Under the pieces are notes generated by a model. That model did not search any database. It had not been told where the DNA came from and saw only the letters and a list, made by a program, of their open reading frames with translations. A DNA stretch of 64,000 nucleotides from Geomonas diazotrophica (lineage in GTDB: Bacteria; Desulfobacterota; Desulfuromonadia; Geobacterales; Geobacteraceae), in assembly GCF_018919385.1 (NCBI RefSeq), contig NZ_JAHLMF010000017.1:1-64000 (forward strand). The letters run 5' to 3'. Positions 20,942 through 30,204 of this stretch are shown here, piece after piece. The stretch's first letter is position 1, and each line of letters begins with the position of its first letter. A program made the position numbers and the translations under genes.

Positions 20942-21439
20942 CTACTCCCTCACGTAGATGTTCTGGTCCGAGCTGTGCACCATGGTCATGACCCGCATGT
21001 ACTCGTCCTCGATCATGTCGTAGTGCCCCTGGGTCTCCCTGATTACCGTCTCGAACACGCGGCGCACCATCGGGTCCACCACGTCCTTCACCAGTATGGT
21101 GTAGAAGTCGATACAGGCCTTCTCCTCCTTCAGCGCGATCTCCAGCGCCTTCTGCTCGTGGCTCTCGGCCGCGATCGCCTGCTCCAGCGCGAGATGGGTG
21201 GCCGACTGCCTGTCCGGCGGAGAGGCGATGTAGCTGTCGATGTCCCCGAGGTCGCCGCCGCGGTAGTGGTCGAAGAAGGCGCGCAGGTGCCCGGCCTCCT
21301 CGTTGGCCAGCAGGTCGAACACCTTCTTCGATCTCTCATCCTTGCTCACGGACCCCGCCCGATGGTAGAAGTCCATGCTCTCCTTCTCGGTCTTGATGGC
21401 CAGCTTCAACGCTTCCTGCAGTGTGTATTCCTTGAACAT
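20942..21439 (-). CDS. Ferritin-like/rubrerythrin-type diiron protein
   Basis: A 165-residue four-helix protein with paired Glu-rich helices: KTEKESMDFYHRA and LLANEEAGHLRAFFDHY (an ExxH motif), later KEEKACIDFY and ETQGHYDMIEDEYM. These are the diiron ligands of the rubrerythrin/ferritin-like family. No C-terminal rubredoxin domain is present. Likely role: peroxide or iron stress protection in an anaerobe (inference). ATG 21439 is used because GGAGGTG stands 6 bases before it; a longer in-frame start lacks one. Confidence 0.82.
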   Translation of the reverse strand: MFKEYTLQEALKLAIKTEKESMDFYHRAGSVSKDERSKKVFDLLANEEAGHLRAFFDHYRGGDLGDIDSYIASPPDRQSATHLALEQAIAAESHEQKALEIALKEEKACIDFYTILVKDVVDPMVRRVFETVIRETQGHYDMIEDEYMRVMTMVHSSDQNIYVRE

Positions 21440-21535
21440 GGCTGCACCTCCGTAACGGTTCAATGGGAATTGCCTGGCAAGAGTATATCGAAGCCGACGA
21501 GGAGGTCAAATGACTGAAATCGCAATGAAAACAGT

Positions 21536-22327
21536 CTAATGCGCTTGGCGGGGTCCCGGGAGGGGGTCGAGTTTGAAGAGCCGGATGGCGTTCTCGGAGG
21601 TGCGGCGGGCGAGCTCGTCGAAGGGGATGCCCCTGATGTCGGCGACGCGTCGCGCCGTCGTGACGAGCCGTGCCGGAACGTTGACGGTCCCCCGGTGCGG
21701 CTCCGGCGCCAGGTCGGGCGCGTCGGTCTCCAGCAGCAGCCGCTCCAGCGGCACCGCCGCGGCGACCTCGACCGGGCGGCGGGCGTTGGCGTAGGTGACC
21801 GTCCCGGAGAGGGATATGTGCAGTCCGAGCTTCAGGCAGCCCCGGGCCGTCTCGACACTGCCTGAAAAGGAGTGCATCACGCCGCCGATGCAACTGCCGA
21901 CTCCCAGCTCGCGGAGGATGGCGGTCAGGTCCTCGAACGCCCTGCGGCAATGGAGCAGTACCGGCAGTTCCGCCTCGATCGCGACTTGCAGCTGCGCTAC
22001 CAGAGCCTGCCGCTGCAGCTGCCGGGAAGGGGAGGGGAGCAGGTAGTCGAGCCCGATCTCGCCAATGGCGCGAGCCGAATCGGCGTATCGTCTCAGCGTC
22101 GTCAGGATGGCGGGGGTGACGAGGTCGGCGTGCATGGGGTGGATGCCGTAGGCGGGGAGGATGCGGGGGTGGTTTGCCGAGAGGGTCCGGATTCCCGGCC
22201 ACCCTGAGGGGTGCACGCCGGGTACCAGGAAGGAGGCGACGCCGGCCGCCTCGGCCTCCGGGATGAGCGTGCCCAGGCGGGGCAAGAGCTGCGGGTCATC
22301 CAGGTGACAGTGGCTGTCAAAAAGCAT
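21536..22327 (-). CDS. TatD-family metal-dependent hydrolase
   Basis: 263 residues with the TIM-barrel amidohydrolase signatures: LFDSHCHLDDPQL (metal-binding HxH), AIGEIGLDY, LPVLLHCRRA, MHSFSG and LLLETDAPDLAP. Members act as Mg2+-dependent 3'-5' DNases or quality-control deacylases. The stop of the PilZ gene is 3 bases upstream, so the two are probably co-transcribed. Confidence 0.92.
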   Translation of the reverse strand: MLFDSHCHLDDPQLLPRLGTLIPEAEAAGVASFLVPGVHPSGWPGIRTLSANHPRILPAYGIHPMHADLVTPAILTTLRRYADSARAIGEIGLDYLLPSPSRQLQRQALVAQLQVAIEAELPVLLHCRRAFEDLTAILRELGVGSCIGGVMHSFSGSVETARGCLKLGLHISLSGTVTYANARRPVEVAAAVPLERLLLETDAPDLAPEPHRGTVNVPARLVTTARRVADIRGIPFDELARRTSENAIRLFKLDPLPGPRQAH

Positions 22328-22330
22328 GGG

Positions 22331-23041
22331 CTAGTTGTTTACGCCCGGGTGGTCCTTGAGTTCCTTGATGATCTCCACCTGGCGCTGGAAGATGTACTGG
22401 GAAATGCTCAGTTCCGCCGCGCGCGACGGCTCGATCTCGAAGACCAGCCGGAAGGAGTCTCCGAGGCCGATTACTTTCAATAGTGACGCCGCGACCGTGA
22501 TGGATCCGGAGGGGAGGGCTATGCAGAGCTCACCCTTCTGGCTGATCGGCAGGTCCGGGTTGCGCGCCACGTTGATGGACATCCCGGTGAGCGACATGTC
22601 GTGCAGGCGGCCGTGCACCGCGTCCAGTTCCGGGGCGGCGAAGGAGGCATCGATGGCGGACCCGAGCTGGACCCGCACGGACATGCGACGATCGGCACGC
22701 ACCAGGGCGTAGCCGAGGTTCGACAGCACCACCCGCGATTTCTCGACGTTTACGTAGGTCACCGCCGCCGCGACGTCCCTGCGAAAGTGGCTGCTCTTCA
22801 AGACCGTCAGCTTTTCGTGGGCGATGACAACGGCCTGTATCTGGTTCACCTGCAGTTCAGCGTCGTGGTCCTCAACGGTGAGCACCTCGGCGCCGTAGCT
22901 GACCGGAACCTCGCGGTAGAAATTGAGCAGCCTCAGGTCGTTTTTCAGCCGCCCGTCTTGTATCGCAGTCAGCGTCGCGATGATCTCGGTCTGGTCCTGT
23001 GCTTCGCCGGCCACTTGAAGCCGCTGATAGATGTCGTTCAT
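22331..23041 (-). CDS. PilZ-domain c-di-GMP receptor protein
   Basis: 236 residues. The PilZ motif pair is visible: RMSVR (RxxxR) and, about 35 residues later, DMSLTG (D/NxSxxG), the residues that bind c-di-GMP. The N-terminal part is a YcgR-like accessory domain. The C-terminal tail (FQRQVEIIKELKDH) is helical. Such proteins relay c-di-GMP to motility, pili or transcription. Upstream of tatD and divergent from prfC. Confidence 0.88.
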   Translation of the reverse strand: MNDIYQRLQVAGEAQDQTEIIATLTAIQDGRLKNDLRLLNFYREVPVSYGAEVLTVEDHDAELQVNQIQAVVIAHEKLTVLKSSHFRRDVAAAVTYVNVEKSRVVLSNLGYALVRADRRMSVRVQLGSAIDASFAAPELDAVHGRLHDMSLTGMSINVARNPDLPISQKGELCIALPSGSITVAASLLKVIGLGDSFRLVFEIEPSRAAELSISQYIFQRQVEIIKELKDHPGVNN

Positions 23042-23173
23042 GGACGGTCCACCGGAAAAAAATTATTGCCCTTTAGGGGGTTGCTGTGCAATTATGACAC
23101 GTTATCGTGGTCCGGCGAAGATACCCTCTTCGCCTTTCTTTTGTCCAGAGAATTTTAACGGGAGTTCCAGTTG

Positions 23174-24754
23174 ATGCGGTACAACGAGCTAGAAATAGGG
23201 AAGCGGCGCACCTTCGCCATCATCAGCCACCCGGACGCCGGTAAGACGACCATAACCGAGAAGCTGCTGCTCTTTGGCGGTGCCATCCAGCAGGCGGGCG
23301 AGGTCAGGGCCAGGAAGTCGGCACGCCATGCCACCAGCGACTGGATGGAGATGGAGAAACAGCGCGGCATCTCCGTCACCTCCTCCGTCATGAAGTTCAC
23401 CTACCGTGACTTCGAGATCAACCTGCTGGATACCCCCGGTCATAATGACTTTTCGGAAGATACCTACAGAACCTTAACTGCAGTTGACTCGGTCCTGATG
23501 GTCATCGATTCGGTGAAGGGTGTCGAGAGCCAGACCAAGAAGCTCCTGGAGGTCTGCCGGCTGCGCCACACGCCGATCATGACCTTCATCAACAAGCTGG
23601 ACCGCGAGGGACGCGAGCCGCTGGACCTCTTGGACGACATCGAGAGCACCCTCAATATCCAGTGCGCCCCCATGACCTGGCCGATCGGGATGGGGAAACG
23701 CTTCCGCGGCACCTACCATCTCTACACCAAGGAAATCACCTTCTACGATCCCGAGGCGGATCGCGGCGTGGGAGAGGTGATCACCGTCAAAGGTCTGGAC
23801 GATCCCCTGCTGGACGAGCTCCTGGGGAGCCAGGTGGAGGAGCTGCGCAACGACGTGGAACTGCTGGAAGGGGCTGCCCACCCGTTCGACGCCGAGGCCT
23901 ACCTCGCCGGGAAGCAGACGCCGGTCTTCTTCGGTTCCGCCATCAACACCTTCGGCGTGCAGCAGCTGCTGGACTCCTTCGTGGAGAACGCGCCCGCGCC
24001 GCTGCCGCGCGACACCACCAGCCGTACCGTGTCCCCCTACGAGGAGTCCTTCACCGGCTTCACCTTCAAGATCCAGGCGAACATGGACCCGGCGCACCGC
24101 GACCGCATCGCCTTTTTCCGGATCTGCTCGGGCAAGTTCGTGCGCGGCATGAAGGTGAAGCACCTGAGGCTTGGGCGCGAGGTGCAGATCGCCAACGCCA
24201 CCATCTTCATGGCCCAGGACCGCACCAACGTGGACGAGGCCTATGCCGGGGACATCATCGGCATCCATAACCACGGCACCATCAAGATCGGCGACACCTT
24301 CACCCAGGGCGAGGACCTGAAGTATACCGGCATCCCCAACTTCGCGCCGGAACATTTCCGGAAGGTGCGCATCCTCAACCCGCTCAAGTCGAAATCGCTG
24401 GAGAAGGGTCTGGTGCAACTCGCCGAGGAGGGGACCACCCAGGTGTTTCGCCCGCTGATGGGGGCGGACTGGATCGTCGGGGCGGTCGGCATGCTGCAGT
24501 TCGACGTGGTCATGCACCGCCTGGAGCACGAGTACGGCGTCAAGGCCGTCTACGAGCCCGTTTCCTACGTCACGGCCCGCTGGGTCACCGGCGACCGGAA
24601 GAGGCTGGACGAGTTCCAGAAGAAGGAGGCGATGAGCCTCTACCTGGACGGCGAAGGGAACCTGGCCTACCTTGCCGGGAGCCAGTGGCGCCTGGAAAAC
24701 ACCATGGAGAACTGGAAGGACCTCTCCTTCCACGCCACCCGCGAGCACAGCTAA
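23174..24754 (+). CDS. prfC: Peptide chain release factor 3
   Basis: A 526-residue translational GTPase that recycles RF1/RF2 from the ribosome. G motifs: [15 protein letters not shown] (G1), RGISVTSSV (G2), DTPGHNDFS (G3) and [10 protein letters not shown] (G4). Length matches E. coli RF3. ATG 23174 is preceded by an in-frame TTG three bases earlier; GGGAG stands in front of both. Confidence 0.96.
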   Translation: MRYNELEIGKRRTFAIISHPDAGKTTITEKLLLFGGAIQQAGEVRARKSARHATSDWMEMEKQRGISVTSSVMKFTYRDFEINLLDTPGHNDFSEDTYRTLTAVDSVLMVIDSVKGVESQTKKLLEVCRLRHTPIMTFINKLDREGREPLDLLDDIESTLNIQCAPMTWPIGMGKRFRGTYHLYTKEITFYDPEADRGVGEVITVKGLDDPLLDELLGSQVEELRNDVELLEGAAHPFDAEAYLAGKQTPVFFGSAINTFGVQQLLDSFVENAPAPLPRDTTSRTVSPYEESFTGFTFKIQANMDPAHRDRIAFFRICSGKFVRGMKVKHLRLGREVQIANATIFMAQDRTNVDEAYAGDIIGIHNHGTIKIGDTFTQGEDLKYTGIPNFAPEHFRKVRILNPLKSKSLEKGLVQLAEEGTTQVFRPLMGADWIVGAVGMLQFDVVMHRLEHEYGVKAVYEPVSYVTARWVTGDRKRLDEFQKKEAMSLYLDGEGNLAYLAGSQWRLENTMENWKDLSFHATREHS

Positions 24755-24841
24755 GGCAGGCCGTCGAGTCGCGCCCACCGGTCTCACCGGTCCGGTCAGC
24801 GTAACGAGTCCGATCAGCCCGATTTGAGAGAAAACCCCGCC

Positions 24842-25753
24842 ATGAACAGTGCACCCGAATCGACCGTAGCCGTCCCGGCAAACAAGAGCACCGCGGGCGC
24901 CCTGCTGGTCCTCGCCGCCGCCACCCTTTGGGGCTCCTCCGGCACAGCCCAGGCCCTTGCTCCCGGCGGTGTCAGCCCCTGGAGCGTCGGTGCCTTTCGA
25001 CTCCTGGTGGGTGGGGCGGCCCTCATGGTGCTTGCCTTACTGAAAGGCGGCCTTGGCAAAGGACGCTGGCCCTTCTGGGGCACCCTGGCGGCCGGCGGTT
25101 TCGTAGCCATCTATCAGTTGACCTTCTTCACCGCGGTGCACAGGACCGGCGTTGCCGTCGGCACCCTGGTCGCCATCGGCAGCTCTCCCGTCATCGCCGG
25201 GATTCTTGGATTCATAGTCCGCGGTGAGCGCCCGGGACGTGCCTGGGGGCTCGCCACCGTGCTCGCCCTCGCCGGCTGCAGCCTGTTGGTGACCGGTGGC
25301 GGTGACATCGCCATCGACGTCTTGGGCATACTGTTGGCCCTTGGCGCAGGCACCTCCTATGCCTGTTACACCATGGCTATCAAGGTGCTCCTGCCGGGAC
25401 GGAGCTCCGAAGCGGTCATGGCGGTCGTCTTTTGTCTGGGTGCTTTCCTGCTCCTGCCGGTGCTTTTCGTGACCGATGTCACCTGGGTGGCCACGGTGCG
25501 GGGAGGCATGGTGGTCCTGTACCTCGGCGTCGTGATTACCGCGCTGTCGTACTGGCTCTTCGCCATGGGGCTGCGCAGCGTTCCGGTCGCCTCGGCGGTC
25601 ACCCTTTCGCTCGCCGAGCCGCTGGTCGCCGCCCTGTTGGGGATCCTGTTCCTGGGCGAGCGCCTGACCCCGACCGCTCTCGCCGGCATCCCCCTCCTCT
25701 TCGCCGGTCTCGCAGTCCTCGCCTACTCCATGTCCGGAAAACGGGCAGTATAA
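24842..25753 (+). CDS. EamA/DMT-family transporter
   Basis: 303 residues, about ten transmembrane helices in two EamA repeats: LLVLAAATLWGSSGTAQALA, then LGILLALGAGTSYACYTMAI. It ends with the typical LAEPLVAALLGILFLGERLT. Probable small-metabolite exporter of unknown substrate. ATG 24842 is favoured over an in-frame TTG 18 bases earlier. It is not closely similar to the DMT protein at 11.7 kb. Confidence 0.87.
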   Translation: MNSAPESTVAVPANKSTAGALLVLAAATLWGSSGTAQALAPGGVSPWSVGAFRLLVGGAALMVLALLKGGLGKGRWPFWGTLAAGGFVAIYQLTFFTAVHRTGVAVGTLVAIGSSPVIAGILGFIVRGERPGRAWGLATVLALAGCSLLVTGGGDIAIDVLGILLALGAGTSYACYTMAIKVLLPGRSSEAVMAVVFCLGAFLLLPVLFVTDVTWVATVRGGMVVLYLGVVITALSYWLFAMGLRSVPVASAVTLSLAEPLVAALLGILFLGERLTPTALAGIPLLFAGLAVLAYSMSGKRAV

Positions 25754-25760
25754 ATAAGTA

Positions 25761-25786
25761 AAGGGGCGCCGTCACCGGCGCCCCTT
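25761..25786. terminator. Bidirectional terminator between EamA and PHP genes
   Basis: An 11-bp perfect stem, AAGGGGCGCCG, loop TCAC, CGGCGCCCCTT, in the gap between the convergent genes. Confidence 0.8.
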
Positions 25787-25830
25787 CGTTTGTTGATCCC
25801 GTCTCTGGCGATGTCATGATCCAGCAGGGC

Positions 25831-25857
25831 CTGTAGGGGCGAATAATCATTCGCCCG
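25831..25857 (+). repeat. 27-bp palindromic intergenic repeat, copy 3
   Basis: CTGTAGGGGCGAATAATCAT then TCGCCC. Identical over 26 bases to copy 4 at 48654; lies between the bidirectional terminator and the PHP gene stop. Confidence 0.85.
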
Positions 25858-25890
25858 TCCTTTCCCCGTTTCGTCCGTCCGGCTCCCTTA

Positions 25891-26607
25891 CTATTCGCTG
25901 AACCCCAGGAAATCCAGAAGCCTCTCCCACGAAGCGTTCACCACCTGCCCCTCGGCGATCCCCGCCTCGGCGGCAAGCTGCAGCGCCTGGTCGAACACCC
26001 CCACCCCCTGGCAGATGTGCGCGTCGCTCCCGATCATGACCCGTGCCCCGATCCTGGCGCACAGTCGAGCGATCTCGGCGCAGTTCTCGCCGCTCCCCTT
26101 GCGGCTCACCGCGGCCAGCGAGGAGTTGTTCAACTCAAGCGCGGTATCGGTCGCCAAGGCCCCCATGACCACCTCCTCGTAGTGGAGCGGGAAGATGGGG
26201 TTTCCGGGATGCGAGATGCATTTGACCAGCGGGTTTTCCATTACGGCGAGCAGCGTCTTCGTGTTGCGGTCGCGGTCCTGGCCGCAGATGCCGCAGTCCT
26301 CGTGGAAGCCCGCCATGACGTAATCGAGGCTTTCCAGGACGTCCTGCTCCAGGTCGAGCCTTCCCGTGTGGTCGAGGATGTTGGCCTCGACGCCGCGGAA
26401 GATCCTGACCCCGGCGATGGTGGGGGGGACGAAGCGCATGGCGCAGAAGTGGTAGCGGTGGGGGCCGCCCGGGAGTCCGGGTCCGTGGTCGGTGATCCCG
26501 AGCCCACGCAGTCCGGCTTGGGCGGCGGCGTTGGCCAGTTCGTTGATGGTGGAGTAGGCGTGTCCCGAAGCGAGGGTATGAGTGTGCATGTCGGCAATGA
26601 TTTTCAT
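25891..26607 (-). CDS. PHP-domain phosphoesterase (YcdX-like)
   Basis: 238 residues with the polymerase/histidinol-phosphatase fold. Metal ligands appear in DMHTHTLASGHAYS, GITDHGPG, GVEANILDH, KCISHPGNP and IGSDAHICQG. This matches the YcdX-type trinuclear-zinc hydrolases. The substrate is unknown; E. coli YcdX has phosphatase activity and a link to swarming. Confidence 0.88.
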   Translation of the reverse strand: MKIIADMHTHTLASGHAYSTINELANAAAQAGLRGLGITDHGPGLPGGPHRYHFCAMRFVPPTIAGVRIFRGVEANILDHTGRLDLEQDVLESLDYVMAGFHEDCGICGQDRDRNTKTLLAVMENPLVKCISHPGNPIFPLHYEEVVMGALATDTALELNNSSLAAVSRKGSGENCAEIARLCARIGARVMIGSDAHICQGVGVFDQALQLAAEAGIAEGQVVNASWERLLDFLGFSE

Positions 26608-26926
26608 GGCTGGACTATTTCATAGCGGAAAGTAAATGTCAAGGCGCGCCCCGTCGACCCCTCCCTCTCGCCCTTGCCCTCCGGCGCGGCTCTTATCCCA
26701 TCCCTCTCTCCCTCACCCCTGCCCCACTCCGGAGCGGTTTCCCATCCCCTCTCCCTCCGGGAGGGGGGGCTCAGGCCGGGTGAGGGATTTAGGCAGCCTC
26801 GCCCCATCCCGGAGTGGAGAGGGGCTGGACGGGATGTCGACGGGGGCGCATCGACGTCTTTTACGTGCCCTCTGTGGGTTGTCGCGAACCCTGTGGTCGT
26901 GCTTTCCCGTTTCGGCGAGACGGAAC
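26608..26926. other. Intergenic stretch with C/T-rich repeats, no gene supported
   Basis: Low-complexity sequence rich in CCCTCTCCC and its complement. The motif at 26746-26786 (CCCCTCTCCCTCCGGGAGGG followed by GGGTGAGGG) resembles 233-266. Overlapping frames on both strands are open only because of composition. Confidence 0.5.
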
Positions 26927-26960
26927 AAAAAAAAGGGCGCACCTTGCGGAGCGCCCTTTT
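26927..26960 (-). terminator. Terminator of the Fo operon
   Basis: On the minus strand: AAAAGGGCGC, 10-base loop, GCGCCCTTTTTTTT. It begins about 20 bases after the atpE stop. Confidence 0.9.
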
Positions 26961-26981
26961 CGCGTTTCTTGAAGAAACTGA

Positions 26982-27257
26982 TTACTTCGCGACAGCCTTG
27001 ATAGCGCTCATCGCAACTTCTTTGTACGGGTTAGCGAAGAGGATGATGAGGCAGACGACGAGGGCGTAGATAGCCAGGGACTCGATCATGGCCAGACCGA
27101 TCATCATGGTGGTCAGGATCTTGCCGGAAGCGCCCGGGTTACGGGAAACGCCTTCAACTGCGCTTTTGACTGCGAGACCCTGGCCGATGCCGGTGCCGAG
27201 GGTGCCGAGAGCCATGCCGATGCCTGCTGCGAGTACACACATAGTAAAGAATTCCAT
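26982..27257 (-). CDS. atpE: F-type ATP synthase subunit c
   Basis: A 91-residue rotor-ring proteolipid with two transmembrane helices joined by the polar loop SRNPGA. The ion-binding carboxylate is E59 in helix 2. Q26 (GTGIGQG) in helix 1, S60 next to E59, and Y64 occupy the positions of Q32, S66 and Y70 of the Na+-binding c subunit of Ilyobacter tartaricus; its T67 is L61 here. This leaves Na+ or H+ coupling open. Last gene of the Fo operon, separated from atpB by an inverted hexamer repeat. Confidence 0.96.
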   Translation of the reverse strand: MEFFTMCVLAAGIGMALGTLGTGIGQGLAVKSAVEGVSRNPGASGKILTTMMIGLAMIESLAIYALVVCLIILFANPYKEVAMSAIKAVAK

Positions 27258-27307
27258 TTGTTTCTCCTTTGCTGCGTATTTTTCCTAAATAATATAGGAA
27301 TTAAAGC

Positions 27308-27373
27308 GAGGTTAAGGTTGAGGTTAAGGTTGAGCAGAGGCCGTTTCTTGACCTCGACCTCAACCTTGACCTG
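27308..27373. repeat. Inverted hexamer-repeat hairpin between atpB and atpE
   Basis: 27308-27334 reads GAGGTTAAGGTTGAGGTTAA then GGTTGAG; 27347-27373 is its approximate reverse complement (CTCGACCTCAACCTTGACCT). The arms can pair over about 20 positions with a few mismatches. It lies inside the operon, immediately after the atpB stop. Confidence 0.75.
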
Positions 27374-27378
27374 ATTTT

Positions 27379-28068
27379 TTAGTGCGCGTGCTCCAGCGAG
27401 CCCTGGATGTAGATCATGGCCAGGAGCATGAACACGAAGGCCTGGATGAAGGAAACCAGCACGCCCATCAGCATCATCGGCAGCGGCACCATGAAGGGGG
27501 CCAGGCCGAAGAAGATGATCAGGACCAGTTCGTGGCCGTTCATGTTGCCGAAGAGACGCAGGGTCAGCGAGATCACGCGGCTCAGGTGGCCGATGACCTC
27601 GATGAAGAACATCATCGGGGCCAGCCAGGCGATGGGACCCAGGAAGTGCTTGATGTAGCCGGCGCCATGCTCCTTCACGCCCACGATGTGGGTGGTGATG
27701 AAGACGACGACCGCGCAGGCCGCGGTGGTGTTGATGTTCGCGGTCGGCGGGAAGAAGCCGGGGACCAGGCCGATCAGGTTGGACACCAGGATGAACAGCG
27801 CCAGGGTGGCTACCAGCGGGAAGAACGGACGGCCGTGCTCGCCCATGGTCTCCACCAGCATGTTCTCGATGCCGCCCACGATGACTTCCATGAAGTTCTG
27901 CGCGCCGGACGGTACGGCCTGCAGCCTCTTGGTGGCCACGATGGAAAACAGCACCAGGCCGATCATGATCAGCCAGGTATAGACGACGGCGTCAGCGCTG
28001 GCCTCGGAAAAGCCGAGGGGGTGCAGCAACTCACGGAAAAACTGAAGAAACAAAAAGGGATGAACCAT
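27379..28068 (-). CDS. atpB: F-type ATP synthase subunit a
   Basis: A 229-residue stator channel protein. The essential arginine is in [17 protein letters not shown], and the C-terminal helix ([19 protein letters not shown]) is conserved. It forms the ion half-channels against the c ring. It lies 5 bases downstream of the subunit I gene. Confidence 0.96.
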   Translation of the reverse strand: MVHPFLFLQFFRELLHPLGFSEASADAVVYTWLIMIGLVLFSIVATKRLQAVPSGAQNFMEVIVGGIENMLVETMGEHGRPFFPLVATLALFILVSNLIGLVPGFFPPTANINTTAACAVVVFITTHIVGVKEHGAGYIKHFLGPIAWLAPMMFFIEVIGHLSRVISLTLRLFGNMNGHELVLIIFFGLAPFMVPLPMMLMGVLVSFIQAFVFMLLAMIYIQGSLEHAH

Positions 28069-28073
28069 TGCAG

Positions 28074-28460
28074 CTAGCCTCCTTTACGGGTGGACAGATA
28101 TATCGAAAAAGCGATTATGTTGAGAACGAGGACCGAAAGCCCGATCACCAGGCCGAAGATGTCGGCCTTGAAGACTACGATCAACAGGTACAAAAACGCA
28201 GCCATGATGGCCAGCCGCAGGACGTAGCGCACGATGGCATAGCGCGAAGCGTTGCGCGGCTGCAGCCGAAGCGCCGCCTCCAGCCCGCTGCGGATCCAGA
28301 AGAAGTTGGCCAGCGCCAGCATCCCTCCGACGAAAAGCGACCCTCCGAACCTTGGGGAAACCAGCAAGGCCCCTGCGGCGCCCAGGATCCCGCTCAAAAG
28401 CAGGCTGCCGCGCACCAGCCAGGAGAAGATGTTACTCTCGTTGATCCTTGTCTCCGCCAT
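28074..28460 (-). CDS. ATP synthase subunit I-like membrane protein
   Basis: 128 residues with about four transmembrane helices (ending in [20 protein letters not shown]). The position immediately upstream of atpB and the hydrophobicity pattern fit the ATP-synt_I family, which helps assemble the c ring. Sequence conservation in this family is low, so the call rests partly on context. Its start overlaps the upstream gene by 29 bases. Confidence 0.78.
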   Translation of the reverse strand: MAETRINESNIFSWLVRGSLLLSGILGAAGALLVSPRFGGSLFVGGMLALANFFWIRSGLEAALRLQPRNASRYAIVRYVLRLAIMAAFLYLLIVVFKADIFGLVIGLSVLVLNIIAFSIYLSTRKGG

Positions 28461-28674
28461 CGCGCAGTTCTTTTCCCGCTAGTATGAAGATGTTGCGGAA
28501 ACCTGCCGCAATGCCGAAGAAGAGAAAGATGAAGAAAAACCAGGGGTCGGTCCCCAACCACTGGTCCAGTTTCAACCCCACGAACACGCCGATGGCGATG
28601 GCCACTGCGAACGAGATCCCCATGGTGGAGATCATGCCCAGGGTCCTGAGCAGGTTCTTCTTTTCCTCATCCAT
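28432..28674 (-). CDS. AtpZ/AtpI-family small membrane protein
   Basis: 80 residues with two transmembrane helices: MGISFAVAIAIGVFVGLKLD and PWFFFIFLFFGIAAGFRNIF. The GxxxGxxLDxxxGT-type hairpin is typical of the AtpZ (ATPase_gene1) family encoded at the head of atp operons, linked to Mg2+/Ca2+ supply or ring assembly. ATG 28674 is used because GAGGACAG precedes it. First gene of the Fo operon. Confidence 0.82.
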   Translation of the reverse strand: MDEEKKNLLRTLGMISTMGISFAVAIAIGVFVGLKLDQWLGTDPWFFFIFLFFGIAAGFRNIFILAGKELRDGGDKDQRE

Positions 28675-28694
28675 AACTGTCTGTCCTCTTTCCC

Positions 28695-28700
28695 GTATAC
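28695..28700. promoter_or_regulatory. GTATAC site in the leader of the Fo operon
   Basis: A GTATAC palindrome between the promoter (-10 at 28726-28731) and the start at 28674, the same arrangement as in atp operon 1 and nuo. Confidence 0.45.
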
Positions 28701-28725
28701 AAATCACGGGTAGAAAACCAAGGCT

Positions 28726-28754
28726 AAATAGCACGTACCCGGTACTAATGTCAA
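28726..28754 (-). promoter_or_regulatory. Sigma70-like promoter of the Fo operon
   Basis: On the minus strand: TTGACA (28754-28749), a 17-bp spacer and CTATTT (28731-28726), about 52 bases before the start codon. Confidence 0.65.
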
Positions 28755-29039
28755 TTAATTTCCAAGACACGCTTCAACTAAAATAACGATTTATCACGGC
28801 ATCCCGTCCGGCCTGCGCGCTCTGCCATGGCCACTTCTGACATTGTAACAGTACGCCGGTGCCGCTGCCAACTCTCCACGACAGCGGTTTGGCAGGATGC
28901 CGCCGACACACTTTTCTGCCCGGCACTGCAGAAGTTCGTTGCGTCATCAGTCTGCGTTAAGTAGAATGTGCCAATTTTATTGATCCAGCTGGAAGACGTT
29001 CCTAACCGCGAATTGCAAAAGAGCTCAAGGAGGTAACCG

Positions 29040-30095
29040 ATGTCGGCAAAGCTTGGCGAGATGTTGCTCAAGGTGGGGGCGCTTTCCAAGACTCAACTGG
29101 ACCAGGTGCTGCAGGCCCAGGTGATCTACGGCGGAAGGCTCGGCACGAACCTGGTGGAAATGGGACTGGTCTCGGAGGATGAGCTGGCCCACGTGCTGAG
29201 CGAGCAGATGGGCGCACCCTGCGTGGAACCGGCCGAGCTGAGCTCCGTTCCGGACCAGGTGCTGCGTCTCGTTCCGATTGAGCTGATACGGCGCTACCGG
29301 GTAATCCCGATCGCCGTCGAGGGGAAGCGGCTCTCCCTCGCCATGGCGAATCCCCACGACTTCAAGGCACTGGAGGAGATCGGGTTCGTCACCGGAATGG
29401 TGATCAAGCCAAGGATCTGTCCGGAGCTCAGGCTGAACGTCGCCCTCGAGAGGTTCTACCGCATCACCCGCCCGACGCGTTTCATCAAGGTCGAGGGGGG
29501 GCTTAGGACCAGTTTCGAAGCCGGCTCGCGCCCACCCGCCCCGACGATGGCCCCCCTTGACAACCGCTGGGACACCGCGCCGGTCGGCGAGCCTGTCTTC
29601 TCCGACCAGTTGAGCGTCAGGGAGCTGGCCGAAATGATGGCCGCCGCTGCCAGCGAGAAGGAGGTGGTCCAGGCCCTGGTCTCCTACATCTCCGGCGAAT
29701 TCGACCGCGGCGGTTTCCTGCGTCTGAAGTCCGGAAAGGCGACCGGCGTACAGGCCGTAGCCGACGGTCTCCCGGTGGAGAGCTTCGCCGGGTTCGAGGT
29801 GGAGGTCGGCAACATGGCCCACCTGCAGCGCATGACGGAAGAAAAGGGGGTGGTGCTGTGCGAGTTCGCCGTAGGTGACGCGGAGGGGGCCCTGGTGCGC
29901 GCCATGGGAGGCAAGCTCCCCGCTTCGGCACTGCTGCTCCCCGTGTCGCTCGGCGGTCACGTGGTCGGCGTCATCTGCGCCAGCGACGGCAAGGGACGGC
30001 TTGGCGGCGGCGCCTTCGAGTTGCAGCGGGTGGGCGTCATGGCGGAACTGAGCCTGGAAATGCTTTCCCTGCGCCGGAAGATAAAGAGCGCGTAG
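29040..30095 (+). CDS. MshEN-domain c-di-GMP-binding protein, paralog 1
   Basis: 351 residues. The N-terminus has two 24-residue MshEN motifs separated by exactly 5 residues: KLGEMLLKVGALSKTQL...Q (4-27) and RLGTNLVEMGLVSEDEL...Q (33-56). This is the bipartite c-di-GMP-binding motif known from MshE/GspE N-domains. A GspE_N-like segment follows to about residue 140. The C-terminal 150 residues look like a GAF-type sensor fold and carry no ATPase motifs, so it is a stand-alone sensor or adaptor. AAGGAGG precedes the ATG. About 60% similar by eye to its neighbour. Confidence 0.85.
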   Translation: MSAKLGEMLLKVGALSKTQLDQVLQAQVIYGGRLGTNLVEMGLVSEDELAHVLSEQMGAPCVEPAELSSVPDQVLRLVPIELIRRYRVIPIAVEGKRLSLAMANPHDFKALEEIGFVTGMVIKPRICPELRLNVALERFYRITRPTRFIKVEGGLRTSFEAGSRPPAPTMAPLDNRWDTAPVGEPVFSDQLSVRELAEMMAAAASEKEVVQALVSYISGEFDRGGFLRLKSGKATGVQAVADGLPVESFAGFEVEVGNMAHLQRMTEEKGVVLCEFAVGDAEGALVRAMGGKLPASALLLPVSLGGHVVGVICASDGKGRLGGGAFELQRVGVMAELSLEMLSLRRKIKSA

Positions 30096-30170
30096 CCCCA
30101 CCGTTCCCCCTGCAGGCACCCCTGCAACCCGTGCGGCCCTTCGTCGGGCGGGCCGGATACGCAACCGGAT

Positions 30171-30204
30171 AAGGCGTCACCCCGCAGGGTGGCGCCTTTT
30201 TTTT
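30171..30204 (+). terminator. Terminator after MshEN paralog 1
   Basis: AAGGCGTCACCC, loop CGCA, GGGTGGCGCCTT with one G-T pair, then eight T. It means the two paralogs have separate transcripts, or read-through between them is limited. Confidence 0.88.
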
